Assembly (NCBI RefSeq): GCF_011305995.1
Contig: NZ_CP049910.1
Span: forward strand, 4,960,001 to 5,024,000
Direction: 5' to 3'
Length of the DNA: 64,000 nucleotides
Source: Diaphorobacter sp. HDW4A
GTDB lineage: Bacteria > Pseudomonadota > Gammaproteobacteria > Burkholderiales > Burkholderiaceae_C
Below, piece after piece: positions 45,222 to 57,084 of the stretch; the stretch's first letter is position 1; the number at the start of each line of letters is the position of its first letter. The position numbers were made by a program, and so were the translations under genes. The notes beneath the pieces are model-generated. The model saw nothing but the letters and a program-made list of their open reading frames with translations. It made no database searches and was not told the DNA's origin.

Positions 45222-45452
45222 CCACTCCCGTCTGCTGCCGCCTGAGAGGGCACACGCGGTGCGCATGAATGAGGACGCTCACGACGCAGGTGCATGTGGC
45301 GTCCGGCGCGCACCAACAGCGCCAGCTCGAACGCACCATGTCGGGGCGTTCGCAATGGCTTGCACCAGCTTGCAGACGGCGCACAATCGGCCCTGCCCTT
45401 TCCGGTGCGCCATGCACGCTTGCAGTGCCTGCCCGCTCACCAAAATGAGATG

Positions 45453-45468
45453 TGGCCCGCTTTTTGCA
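45453..45468 (+). promoter_or_regulatory. Sigma-54 promoter for ureA
   Basis: TGGCCCGCTTTTTGCA has the GG-n10-GC spacing of -24/-12 elements with one substitution from TGGCACG-n4-TTGCA. The expected start of transcription is about 45479, 19 bases before the ureA ATG. Confidence 0.75.
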
Positions 45469-45497
45469 AATCTCTTCGCAATCTCAGGAACACGCCG

Positions 45498-45800
45498 ATG
45501 GAACTCACCCCACGCGAAAAAGACAAGCTGCTCATCTTCACCGCCGCCCTGCTGGCCGAACGCCGCAAGGCGCGCGGGCTCAAGCTCAACTATCCGGAAT
45601 CAATCGCCTTCATCAGCGCCGCCGTGATGGAGGGCGCACGCGACGGCAAGACCGTCGCCCAACTCATGAGCGAGGGCCGCACCTACCTCACGCGTGACGA
45701 CGTGATGGACGGCATCGCCGAGATGATCCCCGACATCCAGGTCGAAGCCACCTTTCCCGATGGCACCAAGCTCGTCACCGTGCACCAGCCCATTGTCTGA
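45498..45800 (+). CDS. ureA: Urease subunit gamma
   Basis: A 100-residue gamma subunit. It begins [34 protein letters not shown] and ends [17 protein letters not shown], full length for the family. It is the first gene of the plus-strand urease operon, behind a sigma-54 element, and assembles with UreB and UreC into the nickel enzyme. The frame opens upstream, but ATG at 45498 is the conserved start. Confidence 0.97.
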   Translation: MELTPREKDKLLIFTAALLAERRKARGLKLNYPESIAFISAAVMEGARDGKTVAQLMSEGRTYLTRDDVMDGIAEMIPDIQVEATFPDGTKLVTVHQPIV

Positions 45801-45833
45801 AACACAGCACATCGACACACCCCGGACACCACC

Positions 45834-46442
45834 ATGAAGAACAAGATCACCCGCCACCTGCTGACCGCCGCCACACTCGCCGCCACTCCCTTCACCGCCA
45901 TGGCCCATGTCGGTGAGCACGCGCACAGCCATAGCGCGCTCGACAGCTTCCTGCAGGCCTTCGCCCACCCCTTCACCGGCGCAGATCACCTCGCCGCCAT
46001 GGTGGCGGTAGGCGTCTGGAGCGCCCTCGCCGTACGCCCCATGTGGCGTGCCCCACTCGCCTTCATCGCGCTGCTCGTCGCAGGCTGCATCGCAGGATTC
46101 GCGGGCCTCGTAGTCCCCGGCGTGGAGCCCATGATCGCCGCCTCGGTGCTCGTGCTCGGCCTGCTGGTGGCGGTACAAAAACGCATGCCCTGGAGCATCG
46201 CGGCCCTGCTCGCAGGCACCTTCGCCTTCTTCCACGGCGCAGCCCACGGCGCCGAACTCTCTGCAAACACTGGACTGATGGCAGCAGCTGCACTAGCAGG
46301 CATGGCACTGGGATCCACCACCCTGCATCTCGCCGGCATGGGCCTCGGCAACGCAGTGCTCCAACGCCACCCATGGATCGCCCGCGCAGGCGGCATCGCG
46401 ACCGCACTGCTGGGCGCTTTCATGCTCACCCGCCTGGCCTGA
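45834..46442 (+). CDS. ureJ: HupE/UreJ family nickel permease-like protein
   Basis: A 202-residue membrane protein with a signal-like N-terminus (HLLTAATLAATPFTAMA), a histidine-rich loop (HVGEHAHSHS), the family motif FAHPFTGADHLAAMVAVGVWSA (43-64) and FFHGAAHGAE (138-147), and six hydrophobic segments. It probably supplies nickel for urease. Its place between ureA and ureB is 33 bases from either gene, so it is co-transcribed. Confidence 0.93.
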   Translation: MKNKITRHLLTAATLAATPFTAMAHVGEHAHSHSALDSFLQAFAHPFTGADHLAAMVAVGVWSALAVRPMWRAPLAFIALLVAGCIAGFAGLVVPGVEPMIAASVLVLGLLVAVQKRMPWSIAALLAGTFAFFHGAAHGAELSANTGLMAAAALAGMALGSTTLHLAGMGLGNAVLQRHPWIARAGGIATALLGAFMLTRLA

Positions 46443-46475
46443 CCCGCCAGAAAAGAAACCACCGAGAGGCACACC

Positions 46476-46781
46476 ATGATCCCCGGCGAACTGCTCATCG
46501 ACGAAGGCCACCACGAACTCAACACCGGCCGCGAGGTCGTCACGCTCGTAGTGAAAAACGCCAGCGACCGCCCCATCCAGGTCGGATCGCACTACCACTT
46601 CGCCGAAACCAACGCCGGCCTCTCCTTCGACCGCACCGCAGCCCACGGCATGCGCCTGAACATAGCCAGCGGCATGGCAGTGCGCTTCGAGCCCGGCCAG
46701 CAACGCACCGTGGAACTAGTCCCCTTCGCAGGCGACCGCCAAATTTATGGCTTCCGAGGATTGATCATGGGCGGCATCTGA
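46476..46781 (+). CDS. ureB: Urease subunit beta
   Basis: A 101-residue beta subunit: [38 protein letters not shown] (about 36-53), and the C-terminal [23 protein letters not shown]. All are family-typical and full length. It packs on UreC. The next gene, ureC, begins 325 bases later because of the insertion described at 46782-47106. Confidence 0.97.
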   Translation: MIPGELLIDEGHHELNTGREVVTLVVKNASDRPIQVGSHYHFAETNAGLSFDRTAAHGMRLNIASGMAVRFEPGQQRTVELVPFAGDRQIYGFRGLIMGGI

Positions 46782-47106
46782 TGCGAGCACGAGCGCAGCG
46801 AAGTGCCGCAAACACCTCCCCCCATCTGACTTCCGGCGGTTGTCCGAACGGAGCGCGCCAGCGCGCAGTGAGTTCTGCCGGAGGTATTCAAAGCGCGTTT
46901 TTGATTACTTTTTGCGCGCAAGCAAAAAGTGATTGCCCCGCCGGGGGCAGTCCCGGCCTCCGCGCTCAAACAAACAGCAAAAGCAAAAAACCGAAAACCA
47001 GCCCCCACCCCAACCCTCCCCCGCAAGCGGGAGAGGGAGCAAGAGGGAGAGCGCGCGGCGAACAGCAGCGCCTCAACAAAGCCACCACCGATGAGAGCAC
47101 CCCATC
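46782..47106. repeat. Repeat-rich insertion between ureB and ureC
   Basis: 325 bases without a gene. They include an inverted repeat around ACTTTTTGC-gcgcaa-GCAAAAAGT (close to 46912-46934), CCGCCGGGGGCAG, and a GCCCCC-rich hairpin CTCCCCCGC-aagc-GGGAGAGGGAG (close to 47015-47041). ureB and ureC are normally adjacent, so this appears to be an inserted intergenic repeat. It is flanked by the ureC ribosome binding region. Confidence 0.6.
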
Positions 47107-48825
<1,719 letters not shown>

Positions 48826-49415
48826 GCGCAAAGGGTTGATCGGAATGCGGCTTGCCCTGCGCTTCGTACCACGCCAGCCAGTCGCTGGCGTCGATGACGG
48901 GCGTGCCCCGCACAAACGATGGCTGGGCCTCGTAGACCAGCACATCAATCCGCCGCGATCCACCATCGGGCAGCTGCACATCCGTCGCCACGATACGCTT
49001 GGCGTATTCGCCCACATCCCTCGGCCAGATGCCCTCGATGCCATCCATCACTTGCTCCAGCGCGTCGTCCAGCGGATAGACCTCCGCCAGCACGCTCTGC
49101 TCGCCCTGCAGGCTGAGACCGGGATACCAGCCCAGATCGTGCAGCGTGCCGGTCAATGCGGTCACGCCGGTGCGCTGGATTCCTGGATGCAGACGCGCGA
49201 TATCGTTGACGCCGCCTGCACGCAACGTGCCGTAGACGGCCACATGCATGGCACCGCAGCGTTGCCAAGGAACGGAGTTGGTAGAGGAAAAGGAAGCGAT
49301 CTGACCCATGGAGCTAATGTAATTTCCGGACAAAGACCTCACCACACGCATATAGCGTGCCACGTGCAGTTGGGGTTCTGCGACGACCGATTGATTGATA
49401 AGTGATGCCACAGCC

Positions 49416-49967
49416 ATGCTGCAAATGACCAAACTGCTCGCGCAAGGCGCGGGCCTCTCCGGCGTGCTGCTAAAGCGCGCCGCCACTGTCGAACTCGACT
49501 GGGATGTGCGCCAAAAAAGCCGCTTCGCCGCCACCGACAACGCGGGCCGCGCGCTCGCCATCTTTCTGCCGCGCGGCCAGGCCGTGCGCGGTGGTGATGT
49601 GCTGGTGGGCGAAGACGGCTCGCTGGTGCGCGTGATCGCCGCGCCGCAGAAGGTGCTGCACATCACATGGTGTAAAGCGCACGGCACGCCGTTCGATCTG
49701 ATGCGCGCGGCATACCACCTTGGCAACCGCCACGTGCCCATCGAGCTGCAACCCGATCACCTCAAGATCGAGCCCGACCATGTGCTGGCCGCCATGCTTC
49801 GCAGCATGCACATGATCGTGACCGAATCGGAGATGCCGTTCGAGCCCGAGGGCGGCGCTTACGGCGGCCATGTGACGAACGACGGACACAGCCACCATGG
49901 TCACCATGGGCATGACCATCACGACCACGGCGGCGATCACGATCACCACCATCATCACGGGCATTGA
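49416..49967 (+). CDS. ureE: Urease accessory protein UreE
   Basis: A 183-residue nickel chaperone. It has an N-terminal UreE fold (LLAQGAGLSGVLLKRAATVELDWDVRQKSR) and the C-terminal PFDLMRAAYHLGNRHVPIELQPDHLKIEPDHVLAAML core, with the conserved metal histidine in LGNRHVP. A histidine-rich tail (HSHHGHHGHDHHDHGGDHDH and more His to the end) binds additional nickel. ATG at 49416 is preferred over a longer frame. It follows ureC across the antisense GGCT gene and precedes ureF by 17 bases. Confidence 0.95.
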   Translation: MLQMTKLLAQGAGLSGVLLKRAATVELDWDVRQKSRFAATDNAGRALAIFLPRGQAVRGGDVLVGEDGSLVRVIAAPQKVLHITWCKAHGTPFDLMRAAYHLGNRHVPIELQPDHLKIEPDHVLAAMLRSMHMIVTESEMPFEPEGGAYGGHVTNDGHSHHGHHGHDHHDHGGDHDHHHHHGH

Positions 49968-49984
49968 AGAACTGATTGGACGCT

Positions 49985-50689
49985 ATGTCTGACATCCCCC
50001 CGGCCCTCTCCCCCCACAGTCTGCTGCAGCTCATGTGGCTGGCCTCGCCCGCGCTGCCGATTGGCGGGTTTTCGTATTCCGAAGGGCTGGAAGCCGCGAT
50101 TGAAGCGGGCCTCGTACAGGACGAGGCGAGTGCCGCCGACTGGCTCGTGCATCAGTTGCATCTCACGCAGACGCGCAGCGACATCGCCGTGATCGCGAAG
50201 ACCATCCCCGCATGGCGCGCTCAGGATGTCGCACGCGTGCAGGCGCTCAACGACTGGGTACTGGTCACGCGCGAGACCAGCGAGCTGCGCCTGCAGAGCG
50301 AGCAGATGGGCCAATCGCTGGTCGCGTGGCTGCGCAACCAGCACCCAGGCAACGCGGCGGTGGACGCGCTCGCGCAGCTCTCCGGACGCAAGCCGAGCTA
50401 TCCCGTCTCCTTCGCGCTCGCCGCATCGCTCACGCAGGCGCCGCTCACCGACTGCCTGCTGTCATACGCCTTCGGCTGGGCCGAGAACATGGTGCAGGCC
50501 GCCATCAAGGCCGTGCCACTCGGCCAGAGCGCGGGACAGCGCATTCTGGCGCGACTGGCGAGCGAGATTCCGGCCGCAGTGCAGACAGCCTCATTGCTTC
50601 AGGACAATGAGCGCGCCGCGTTTTCCCCCATGCTGGCGATTCTTTCTGCGCGGCACGAGCACCAGTACTCGCGCATCTTCCGCAGTTGA
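49985..50689 (+). CDS. ureF: Urease accessory protein UreF
   Basis: A 234-residue UreF, part of the UreDFG nickel insertion complex. Family features: [32 protein letters not shown] (about 13-44), [22 protein letters not shown], and [49 protein letters not shown]. The ATG at 49985 is chosen rather than the upstream TTG. It lies in the ureE-ureF-ABM-ureG segment. Confidence 0.96.
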   Translation: MSDIPPALSPHSLLQLMWLASPALPIGGFSYSEGLEAAIEAGLVQDEASAADWLVHQLHLTQTRSDIAVIAKTIPAWRAQDVARVQALNDWVLVTRETSELRLQSEQMGQSLVAWLRNQHPGNAAVDALAQLSGRKPSYPVSFALAASLTQAPLTDCLLSYAFGWAENMVQAAIKAVPLGQSAGQRILARLASEIPAAVQTASLLQDNERAAFSPMLAILSARHEHQYSRIFRS

Positions 50690-50726
50690 ATCGCCACACA
50701 TGCAGATGGCAGGAGCCCGCATCATC

Positions 50727-51110
50727 ATGAACACGAACACCACCACCACCACCACGACGTCCCGTTTCGCCACCACCTTGCCCGAGCCGCCCTACTACGC
50801 GGTGATCTTCAGCTCATTACGCACGCCCGGCGATCAGGGCTACGCCGCCATGGCGGATCGCATGGCCGAACTCGCAGCAGAGCAACCCGGCTACCTCGGT
50901 GCGGAAAGCACGCGCGATGGTGAGGGCTTCGGCATCACTGTCTCGTACTGGCAAAGCGAAGCCGACATCCGCCGCTGGAAGCAGAACGCCGAACACCTGA
51001 TCGCACAGCGCCAAGGCCACACCACTTGGTACGAGCATTTCGAAATCCGCATCGCCCGCGTCGAACGCGCCTACGGCACTTCGGCAATCCCCGAGCCGAC
51101 AAACACCTGA
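50727..51110 (+). CDS. Antibiotic biosynthesis monooxygenase (ABM) domain protein
   Basis: A 127-residue protein. A Thr-rich N-terminus ([14 protein letters not shown]) precedes an ABM/IsdG-like ferredoxin-fold dimer domain: [69 protein letters not shown] is the span of the domain (about 22-95). These small proteins can be monooxygenases or heme-degrading, or have unknown duty. It is inserted between ureF and ureG, 37 and 14 bases from them, and is probably co-transcribed. No urease role is known to me. Confidence 0.85.
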   Translation: MNTNTTTTTTTSRFATTLPEPPYYAVIFSSLRTPGDQGYAAMADRMAELAAEQPGYLGAESTRDGEGFGITVSYWQSEADIRRWKQNAEHLIAQRQGHTTWYEHFEIRIARVERAYGTSAIPEPTNT

Positions 51111-51124
51111 TCGAATCACCGACC

Positions 51125-51799
<675 letters not shown>

Positions 51800-51908
51800 A
51801 TCCGCAGGGCCATCACAGGCCCGTTTCTCACGCCCCACAGCGGCGCAGTTTTGCTGCGCCAGCCGTTCAGTAGAATCGCGCCAAGTTCCACCAACAAGCG
51901 CGGCTACA

Positions 51909-52658
51909 TTGGACAAAACATTCATCAAAGGGCTGGTGCTCCTGGAAGCCATGGCCCGCAATGACAAGGGCTCAGGCGTGAGCGAGCTCGCCTCGCAGCT
52001 GTTGCTCAACAAAAGCAATGTGCACCGCCTGCTGCAGGCGCTGGTCCACCAAGGCTTCGCACGCAAGAACGCCGAGACCAACCGCTACGAACTCACGATG
52101 AAGATGTGGGAACTCGGCTCGCGCATCTCCTCCAAGCTCGACGTGCGGCTCGAATCGCTGCCCTTCATGAAGCAGCTCGCCGAGGAAACGCAGGAAACCG
52201 TCCACCTGTCCATCCTCGACGGCGCCGAAGTCCTCTACATCGAAAAGATCGATAGCCCCCAGCCCGTGCGCGCCTACACCACCGTCGGCGGCCGCGCCCC
52301 CGCCCAATGCGTCGCCACCGGCAAAGCCATGCTCGCTTGGGCCGACGAAGAGGTGCTCGGCGTCGTGAAAGCCAAGCTCAAGCCCTACACCGACAAGTCC
52401 ATCGTCCGCTTCGGCGACCTGCGCAAACAGCTCGAAGACATCCGCCAGAACGGCTACGCAATCAACACCGGCGAATGGCGCGCCCAGGTCGTCGGCGCAG
52501 CCGCGCCAATCCGCGATGCTTCAGGGCATGTGGTGGCGGCGCTGGGGATTTCGGGGCCTGCGGAACGGCTGGAAGTGGACGGGCTCAAGAAGAGCGGAGC
52601 ACGGCTCATCGAGGTGACGGAGATGGTGTCGCGGAGGTTGGGGTTCAGTCACCGATGA
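51909..52658 (+). CDS. IclR family transcriptional regulator
   Basis: A 249-residue IclR regulator. The winged HTH is about 1-65 (GSGVSELASQLLLNKSNVHRLLQALVHQGFARKNAETNRYEL) and the effector domain runs to the end (GGRAPAQCVATGKAMLAWADEEVLG and NTGEWRAQVVGAAAPIRDASGHVVAALGISGPAERL). The start codon is TTG at 51909. It is transcribed alone 109 bases after ureG. Its target and ligand are not evident; it may have nothing to do with urease. Confidence 0.92.
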   Translation: MDKTFIKGLVLLEAMARNDKGSGVSELASQLLLNKSNVHRLLQALVHQGFARKNAETNRYELTMKMWELGSRISSKLDVRLESLPFMKQLAEETQETVHLSILDGAEVLYIEKIDSPQPVRAYTTVGGRAPAQCVATGKAMLAWADEEVLGVVKAKLKPYTDKSIVRFGDLRKQLEDIRQNGYAINTGEWRAQVVGAAAPIRDASGHVVAALGISGPAERLEVDGLKKSGARLIEVTEMVSRRLGFSHR

Positions 52659-52721
52659 TGGACACGGTGTTTGCGTCTGAGTGTCTGGCTGATCGCCTTC
52701 GGCCGCAATTCAGATTGCTGA

Positions 52722-53522
52722 CTACAGCAACTCAAGCAGCGTCGATGTCTCTCGCATACGGTCAAGATAGCGGGCCTTCATTTCGTTCGCGGCGGTGTAC
52801 CGCGGGCTGATCGTGACGCTAAGCGCAAGTTGTTTGGGAAATGCTTTCATCCGCACAGGGATAGCTATTCCCACGAGGTCCAACTCCACCTCCTGATTGA
52901 CGACGGCAAACCCCGCATCGCGCACCTTGGAAAGAATCCCGCGCAGCGTCGTCTCGTCCGTGATCGTGTGTGGTGTGATCTGCGGGCGGGACGCATGGGC
53001 GAAATACTCATCCATATCCACTTGGTCGAGCTGCGCGAGCAATACGCGCCCCAATGATGTGCAATGCGCTGGCAAGCGGCTGCCCATGCCCAGTGAGCGC
53101 TGCGTGAGACGTCTGCTCTGCGAGCGCACCAGATAGACAACATCACTGCGGCTAAGCATGGCCAACGCGCAATTGGTGTGCACCGCCTCACTCAACGCAT
53201 CAAGCGATGGCTGCGCACGTTGAACCAGCTCAATGGACGAGAAATAGGCATGTCCCAAGTTCAGGACGTTCGCGTCCAGCAAATACTTGGTGCCGTCGCG
53301 CCGCACCATGTCCAGACATTCCAGCGTGTGGATGCAGCGACGCACGACCGCTCGATCCAGCGCCGTACGCCGCGCGATTTCCGCGACGGAGGACGGATTC
53401 TGTTTTTCAGAGAACGCAAGCAGCACTTGCAAGCCTCTTGCAAGGGACTGCATGAAATCAGGGTCGCCACGATGCTGCTGCGCAACCTGCGCGAACCGTG
53501 TGAAAGTTTCAGAATCCGTCAT
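52722..53522 (-). CDS. IclR family regulator of the Bug/catabolic locus (PcaR-type)
   Basis: A 266-residue IclR regulator with HTH LARGLQVLLAFSEKQNPSSVAEIARRTALDRAVVRRCIHTLECLDMVRRD (about 26-75) and an effector domain with SRRLTQRSLGMGSRLPAHCTSLGRVLLAQLDQ, resembling regulators of aromatic acid catabolism (PcaR, CatR). ATG at 53522 is chosen over the longer frame. It is divergent from the receptor gene at 53658; a 17-bp palindrome (53561-53577) lies between. It should act as the regulator of the operon to its right. Confidence 0.9.
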   Translation of the reverse strand: MTDSETFTRFAQVAQQHRGDPDFMQSLARGLQVLLAFSEKQNPSSVAEIARRTALDRAVVRRCIHTLECLDMVRRDGTKYLLDANVLNLGHAYFSSIELVQRAQPSLDALSEAVHTNCALAMLSRSDVVYLVRSQSRRLTQRSLGMGSRLPAHCTSLGRVLLAQLDQVDMDEYFAHASRPQITPHTITDETTLRGILSKVRDAGFAVVNQEVELDLVGIAIPVRMKAFPKQLALSVTISPRYTAANEMKARYLDRMRETSTLLELL

Positions 53523-53560
53523 GGCTCTTTGTGAGTGTGTCTCCGTGAGAAGCAAGAGGG

Positions 53561-53577
53561 TGTGCGATATTCGCACA
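53561..53577. promoter_or_regulatory. 17-bp palindrome in the IclR/receptor divergent region
   Basis: TGTGCGA-TAT-TCGCACA is a perfect 7-3-7 palindrome, 39 bases from the IclR gene start and 81 bases before the receptor gene. A dimeric IclR-type protein is the likely ligand. Confidence 0.7.
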
Positions 53578-53657
53578 TATTCGGTGCAAAGCGTCTTCCT
53601 TGTCGAGGTGGAGTGTCCAAGAATGGCCTCATTCCACCAACGCGACAGGAGACAGAC

Positions 53658-54680
53658 ATGACAGTTCGATCAGTTCACTTTTCACCGCAGCGCCGCCGAT
53701 GGAGCCAGTGGGCGCTGGCGTCGATTGCCACGGGTGTATTGGGAACCACGTTCACGGCACATGCGCAATCGGATGCCCATTGGCCGGACAAGCCCGTCAC
53801 GCTGGTGCTCGGCTATCCGGCTGGAGGCATCAACGATGTGATCGCCCGCCGCCTTGCGGTGGAACTGCAGAACGAACTCAAAGTCACCGTGATCGTCGAC
53901 AACCGCGCGGGGGCCAATGGCTCCATTGCTGCGAACTACGTAGCGAAGGCAAAGCCAGACGGCTATACCGTCATGTTCGGCGCGATCGGACAGGTCAGCG
54001 TCAACCAGTTTCTGCTGGCAAAAATGCCGTACGAATCAGGCGATCTGATTCCCGTAGGCAAGGTTGCCGATGGCGCCAACGTGCTGGTCGTCAACGCGAG
54101 CAAAGCAAAGCAGTTTCCGAGCGTTGCCAAACTCATCGAAGAAGCCAAGCGCGACCCGGACAAGCTGAACTACGGTTCGTTTGGAACCGGCTCATCATCG
54201 CATCTTTCTGCGGCATTGTTCGCACAACAGGCAGGAATCAAGGTGATGCACGTGCCCTACAAAGGCAGCGCACCCGCCATGACGGATTTGCTGGGCGGAA
54301 ATCTGGATTTCATGTTCGACAGCATCAACACTGCACTTCCACACATCAAGGCGGGCAAGATTGTTCCGCTGGCGGTGACCAAGGCGCAGCGCTCCATTGC
54401 ACTGCCAAACATACCGACTTTTGTGGAAAGCGGTTTGCCCAATTTCACGCTGGCGTCCTGGTTTGGACTGCATCTGCCCAAGGGCACACCCGAACCTATT
54501 GTGGTGAAGCTAAATGCCGCGCTGCACAAAGTGCAGGCCAAACCTGATTTCATCGAGTATTTCAAGGCTCAGAACATCGATATCACACCGAGCACACCCA
54601 AGGAATACGGGGATTTCGTTGCCAGCGAAGACCGTCGTTGGGGCGCGCTGATCAAAGAGCTAGGCATCAAGATCGATTGA
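53658..54680 (+). CDS. Bug/TctC family tripartite-type solute receptor
   Basis: A 340-residue periplasmic receptor with a basic start and signal segment (RRRWSQWALASIATGVLGTTFTAHAQ, about 12-37). Family blocks are DKPVTLVLGYPAGGINDVIARRLAVELQ, VDNRAGANGSIAANYVAKAKPDGYTVMF (about 95-122), and YKGSAPAMTDLLGGNLDFMFDSINTALPHIKAGK. It would bind an organic acid; the partner permease (TctA/B) is not here, as is usual for Bug receptors. It heads the plus-strand catabolic series. ATG at 53658 has ACAGGAG at 8-base spacing. Confidence 0.92.
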   Translation: MTVRSVHFSPQRRRWSQWALASIATGVLGTTFTAHAQSDAHWPDKPVTLVLGYPAGGINDVIARRLAVELQNELKVTVIVDNRAGANGSIAANYVAKAKPDGYTVMFGAIGQVSVNQFLLAKMPYESGDLIPVGKVADGANVLVVNASKAKQFPSVAKLIEEAKRDPDKLNYGSFGTGSSSHLSAALFAQQAGIKVMHVPYKGSAPAMTDLLGGNLDFMFDSINTALPHIKAGKIVPLAVTKAQRSIALPNIPTFVESGLPNFTLASWFGLHLPKGTPEPIVVKLNAALHKVQAKPDFIEYFKAQNIDITPSTPKEYGDFVASEDRRWGALIKELGIKID

Positions 54681-54796
54681 CGCCGGCAAACGTGCCGCAA
54701 CGGATGGACCGTTGCAGCACCCCCTTCCCGCTGACGCGTATCCACACCATGCCGGTGACCAGATAGGCGCATCCCCTCATCCTGAAGTACAACAAC

Positions 54797-55657
54797 ATGC
54801 TTGACTACGTAGACAGAATTCTCGTTGCCGTGCGCTCGCTGGACGACGCCGAACACAACTATTCCAACATCCTTGCCGCGCACAAGATCGACGATTTCGA
54901 AAGCCCTTGGCTGAATGCTCGGGTACGGCGCATGGCGCTGGGCTCCACCCAGGTGGAGTTGTGCGAGCCACTGGGAGCAGGTACCACACAAAAGCATCTT
55001 GATCAGTGGGGCGAAGGACTCATGTACGGAGGCGCAACGACTGGCGATCTGGACGCGTTTGCCCAGCAACTGATCGCGGGTAAAGTGAAATTCACCAGAG
55101 CCGATGACCGTCTCTACCTTGAGCCTGCCGACCTGCATGGACTGCCACTGGTAGTCAGCCGCACGCACAAGCAGCCACGCGCAGAAGGCCCTGTCGAGTT
55201 TCTCTACGAGCTGACCATGGTGCTGAGTTCCCCCTGGCAAGACGTCGCTTCGCGCTACTCCGAAGGCCTGGGCCTGCAGCCTGAACGCAATGTCGGCATC
55301 ACGTTCGAACGCTTCGGCTATGTGGGAGCACTCATGATGTTCGATCCGGACCGTCTTGATCGCATCGAGCTTTCAGAAGCACACGACCCGGCTTTCGCCA
55401 TGGGGCGCTTCTCGGCCAAACGAGGAGATGCGTTCTATATGTGTTACGTGCAGACCGACGATCTGGCAGCCATCATCACGCGTCTTGAGCAAAACGGCCA
55501 GCGCTACACCCGTCGCACCCAGACGCCCACCGAACGCGACGGCCTGTGGATTCACCCCAGTGCGCTCAATGGCGTGCTGATGGGCGTATCGCGCCATTCG
55601 CTTGCCTGGCAATGGTCGGGGCGTCCCGACCGCGTGCACGCATTGCAGGAGCTGTGA
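54797..55657 (+). CDS. VOC-fold (glyoxalase/dioxygenase-like) protein
   Basis: A 286-residue protein with two VOC-like repeats: MLDYVDRILVAVRSLDDAEHNYSNIL (1-26) to about 120, and a second starting FLYELTMVLSSPWQDVASRYSEGLGL (about 134-159). The metal ligands are not certain: H and E at glyoxalase-like positions would need alignment. It probably acts on a CoA or organic-acid intermediate. It lies 116 bases after the receptor gene and one base before the aldehyde dehydrogenase gene, in the same operon. Confidence 0.8.
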   Translation: MLDYVDRILVAVRSLDDAEHNYSNILAAHKIDDFESPWLNARVRRMALGSTQVELCEPLGAGTTQKHLDQWGEGLMYGGATTGDLDAFAQQLIAGKVKFTRADDRLYLEPADLHGLPLVVSRTHKQPRAEGPVEFLYELTMVLSSPWQDVASRYSEGLGLQPERNVGITFERFGYVGALMMFDPDRLDRIELSEAHDPAFAMGRFSAKRGDAFYMCYVQTDDLAAIITRLEQNGQRYTRRTQTPTERDGLWIHPSALNGVLMGVSRHSLAWQWSGRPDRVHALQEL

Positions 55658-55658
55658 G

Positions 55659-57083
55659 ATGACCCATCTATATGACCGTCAATACATCGCAGGCGCATGG
55701 TGCGCTACCTACGGCAAGGACTTCGTGGAGCTAGCTGATCCCAACACGGGCACCATCGTCGCAAGAGTCACGACCGGACACGAGCAAGACGCCCGCCACG
55801 CAGCGCAGGCTGCGGGGGCTGCATTCACCGGCTGGAGCACCACGGCATTGGACGACCGCGTGCGTATCGTGCGCAAATGGGCCGAAGCTCTGGAAAAGCG
55901 CAAGGGCGCTTTGGTGCATGCGATTGCTGCAGAGGTAGGCACCCCGCTGAAGATCTCGCAAATCGTGCAGGTGGAATCGCCGCTGCGAAACATCGAACAC
56001 TTCGTGGCCACCGTGCAGACGCTGGCTTGGGAAACAACGGTAGGCAATTCGCATATTGCACGTGAGCCGTTCGGAGTCGTGGCGTGCATCACTCCGTGGA
56101 ATTTTCCGCTGCACCAGATCGTTCTCAAACTCGCCCCCGCATTGCTCACCGGCAACACGGTGGTGCTCAAACCCAGCGAGCTGACGCCGCAGACCGTGCA
56201 GTTGATTTGCGAAGCGCTGCATGAAGCAAGCTTTCCTGACGGCGTAGTAAATGTGGTGAACGGCACTGGCCCAGTGGTCGGAGCAGAGATTGCGACACAT
56301 GCGGCGGTGGACATGGTCAGCTTCACCGGATCGACACAGGCAGGCATGGCTGTGACCGCGTTGGCCGCACAAACGGTCAAGAAAGTAGCGACGGAGCTGG
56401 GTGGTAAATCTCCAAGCGTAGTATTGAGCAGCGCTGATCTGACGCGTGCTGTGAAGTCCACGCTGGCGTCATGCATGCTCAACAATGGTCAAACCTGCAG
56501 TGCATTGACGCGCCTGCTGGTTCCCGTTGAACTTGCCGAACAGGCACATGCATTGCTGCGCCAGGAAATGTCGAAACTTACTGTTGGCAGCAGCCTCGAC
56601 GACTCGTCCCGAGTGGGTCCGTTGATATCCAAACGTCAGCAAGCCAATGTGCATGACCTGCTGGAACAAGGCGAGAAACAGGGTGCGACCTTGATCGCCG
56701 AAGGTAGTGCCGTTCCGGAACAAGGCTTCTTCATCAAACCGCGTGCGTATGCGACGACTGCGGACAACACGCTGGCGTTCAACGAGATCTTTGGTCCGGT
56801 ACTGAGCGTACTGACCTACTCGGACGTGGATGACGCTGTGCGCCTTGCCAATGCCACCGTCTATGGTCTGGCGGCAGCCGTTTGGGGCGAAGACAGCGAG
56901 GCCATGGCCGTTGCGCGCCGCATTCGCGCCGGGCAGGTGGATATCAACGGCGCACGCTTCAACGCGCTCGCTCCGTTCGGAGGCTACAAGCAAAGCGGCG
57001 TGGGCCGTGAAGGTGGAACGTTTGGCGTGGAAGAGTTCCTCCAGGTGAAATCCATTCAGGTGAATCCGCCAAGTGGAGTTTGA
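55659..57083 (+). CDS. NAD(P)-dependent aldehyde dehydrogenase
   Basis: A 474-residue aldehyde dehydrogenase. N-terminal Rossmann region, ITPWNFPLHQIVLKLAPALLTGNTVVLKPSELTP (about 143-176), FTGSTQAGM, the general base in KKVATELGGKSP and the catalytic cysteine in NNGQTCSALTR are present. It oxidises an aldehyde to an acid; substrate unknown. ATG at 55659 follows the VOC stop directly, and the next start (57085) is one base after its stop with GGAG near the end. Confidence 0.93.
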   Translation: MTHLYDRQYIAGAWCATYGKDFVELADPNTGTIVARVTTGHEQDARHAAQAAGAAFTGWSTTALDDRVRIVRKWAEALEKRKGALVHAIAAEVGTPLKISQIVQVESPLRNIEHFVATVQTLAWETTVGNSHIAREPFGVVACITPWNFPLHQIVLKLAPALLTGNTVVLKPSELTPQTVQLICEALHEASFPDGVVNVVNGTGPVVGAEIATHAAVDMVSFTGSTQAGMAVTALAAQTVKKVATELGGKSPSVVLSSADLTRAVKSTLASCMLNNGQTCSALTRLLVPVELAEQAHALLRQEMSKLTVGSSLDDSSRVGPLISKRQQANVHDLLEQGEKQGATLIAEGSAVPEQGFFIKPRAYATTADNTLAFNEIFGPVLSVLTYSDVDDAVRLANATVYGLAAAVWGEDSEAMAVARRIRAGQVDINGARFNALAPFGGYKQSGVGREGGTFGVEEFLQVKSIQVNPPSGV

Positions 57084-57084
57084 T

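Larger units (their letters stand above)
45148..45497. other. Divergent control region urtA/ureA
   Basis: 350 bases with no gene. It holds the two sigma-54 elements listed separately and a candidate NtrC-type site CGCACC-n5-GGGGCG at 45332-45348 (9 of 12 to TGCACC-n5-GGTGCA by eye), between them. Short frames here are shadows. Confidence 0.6.
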
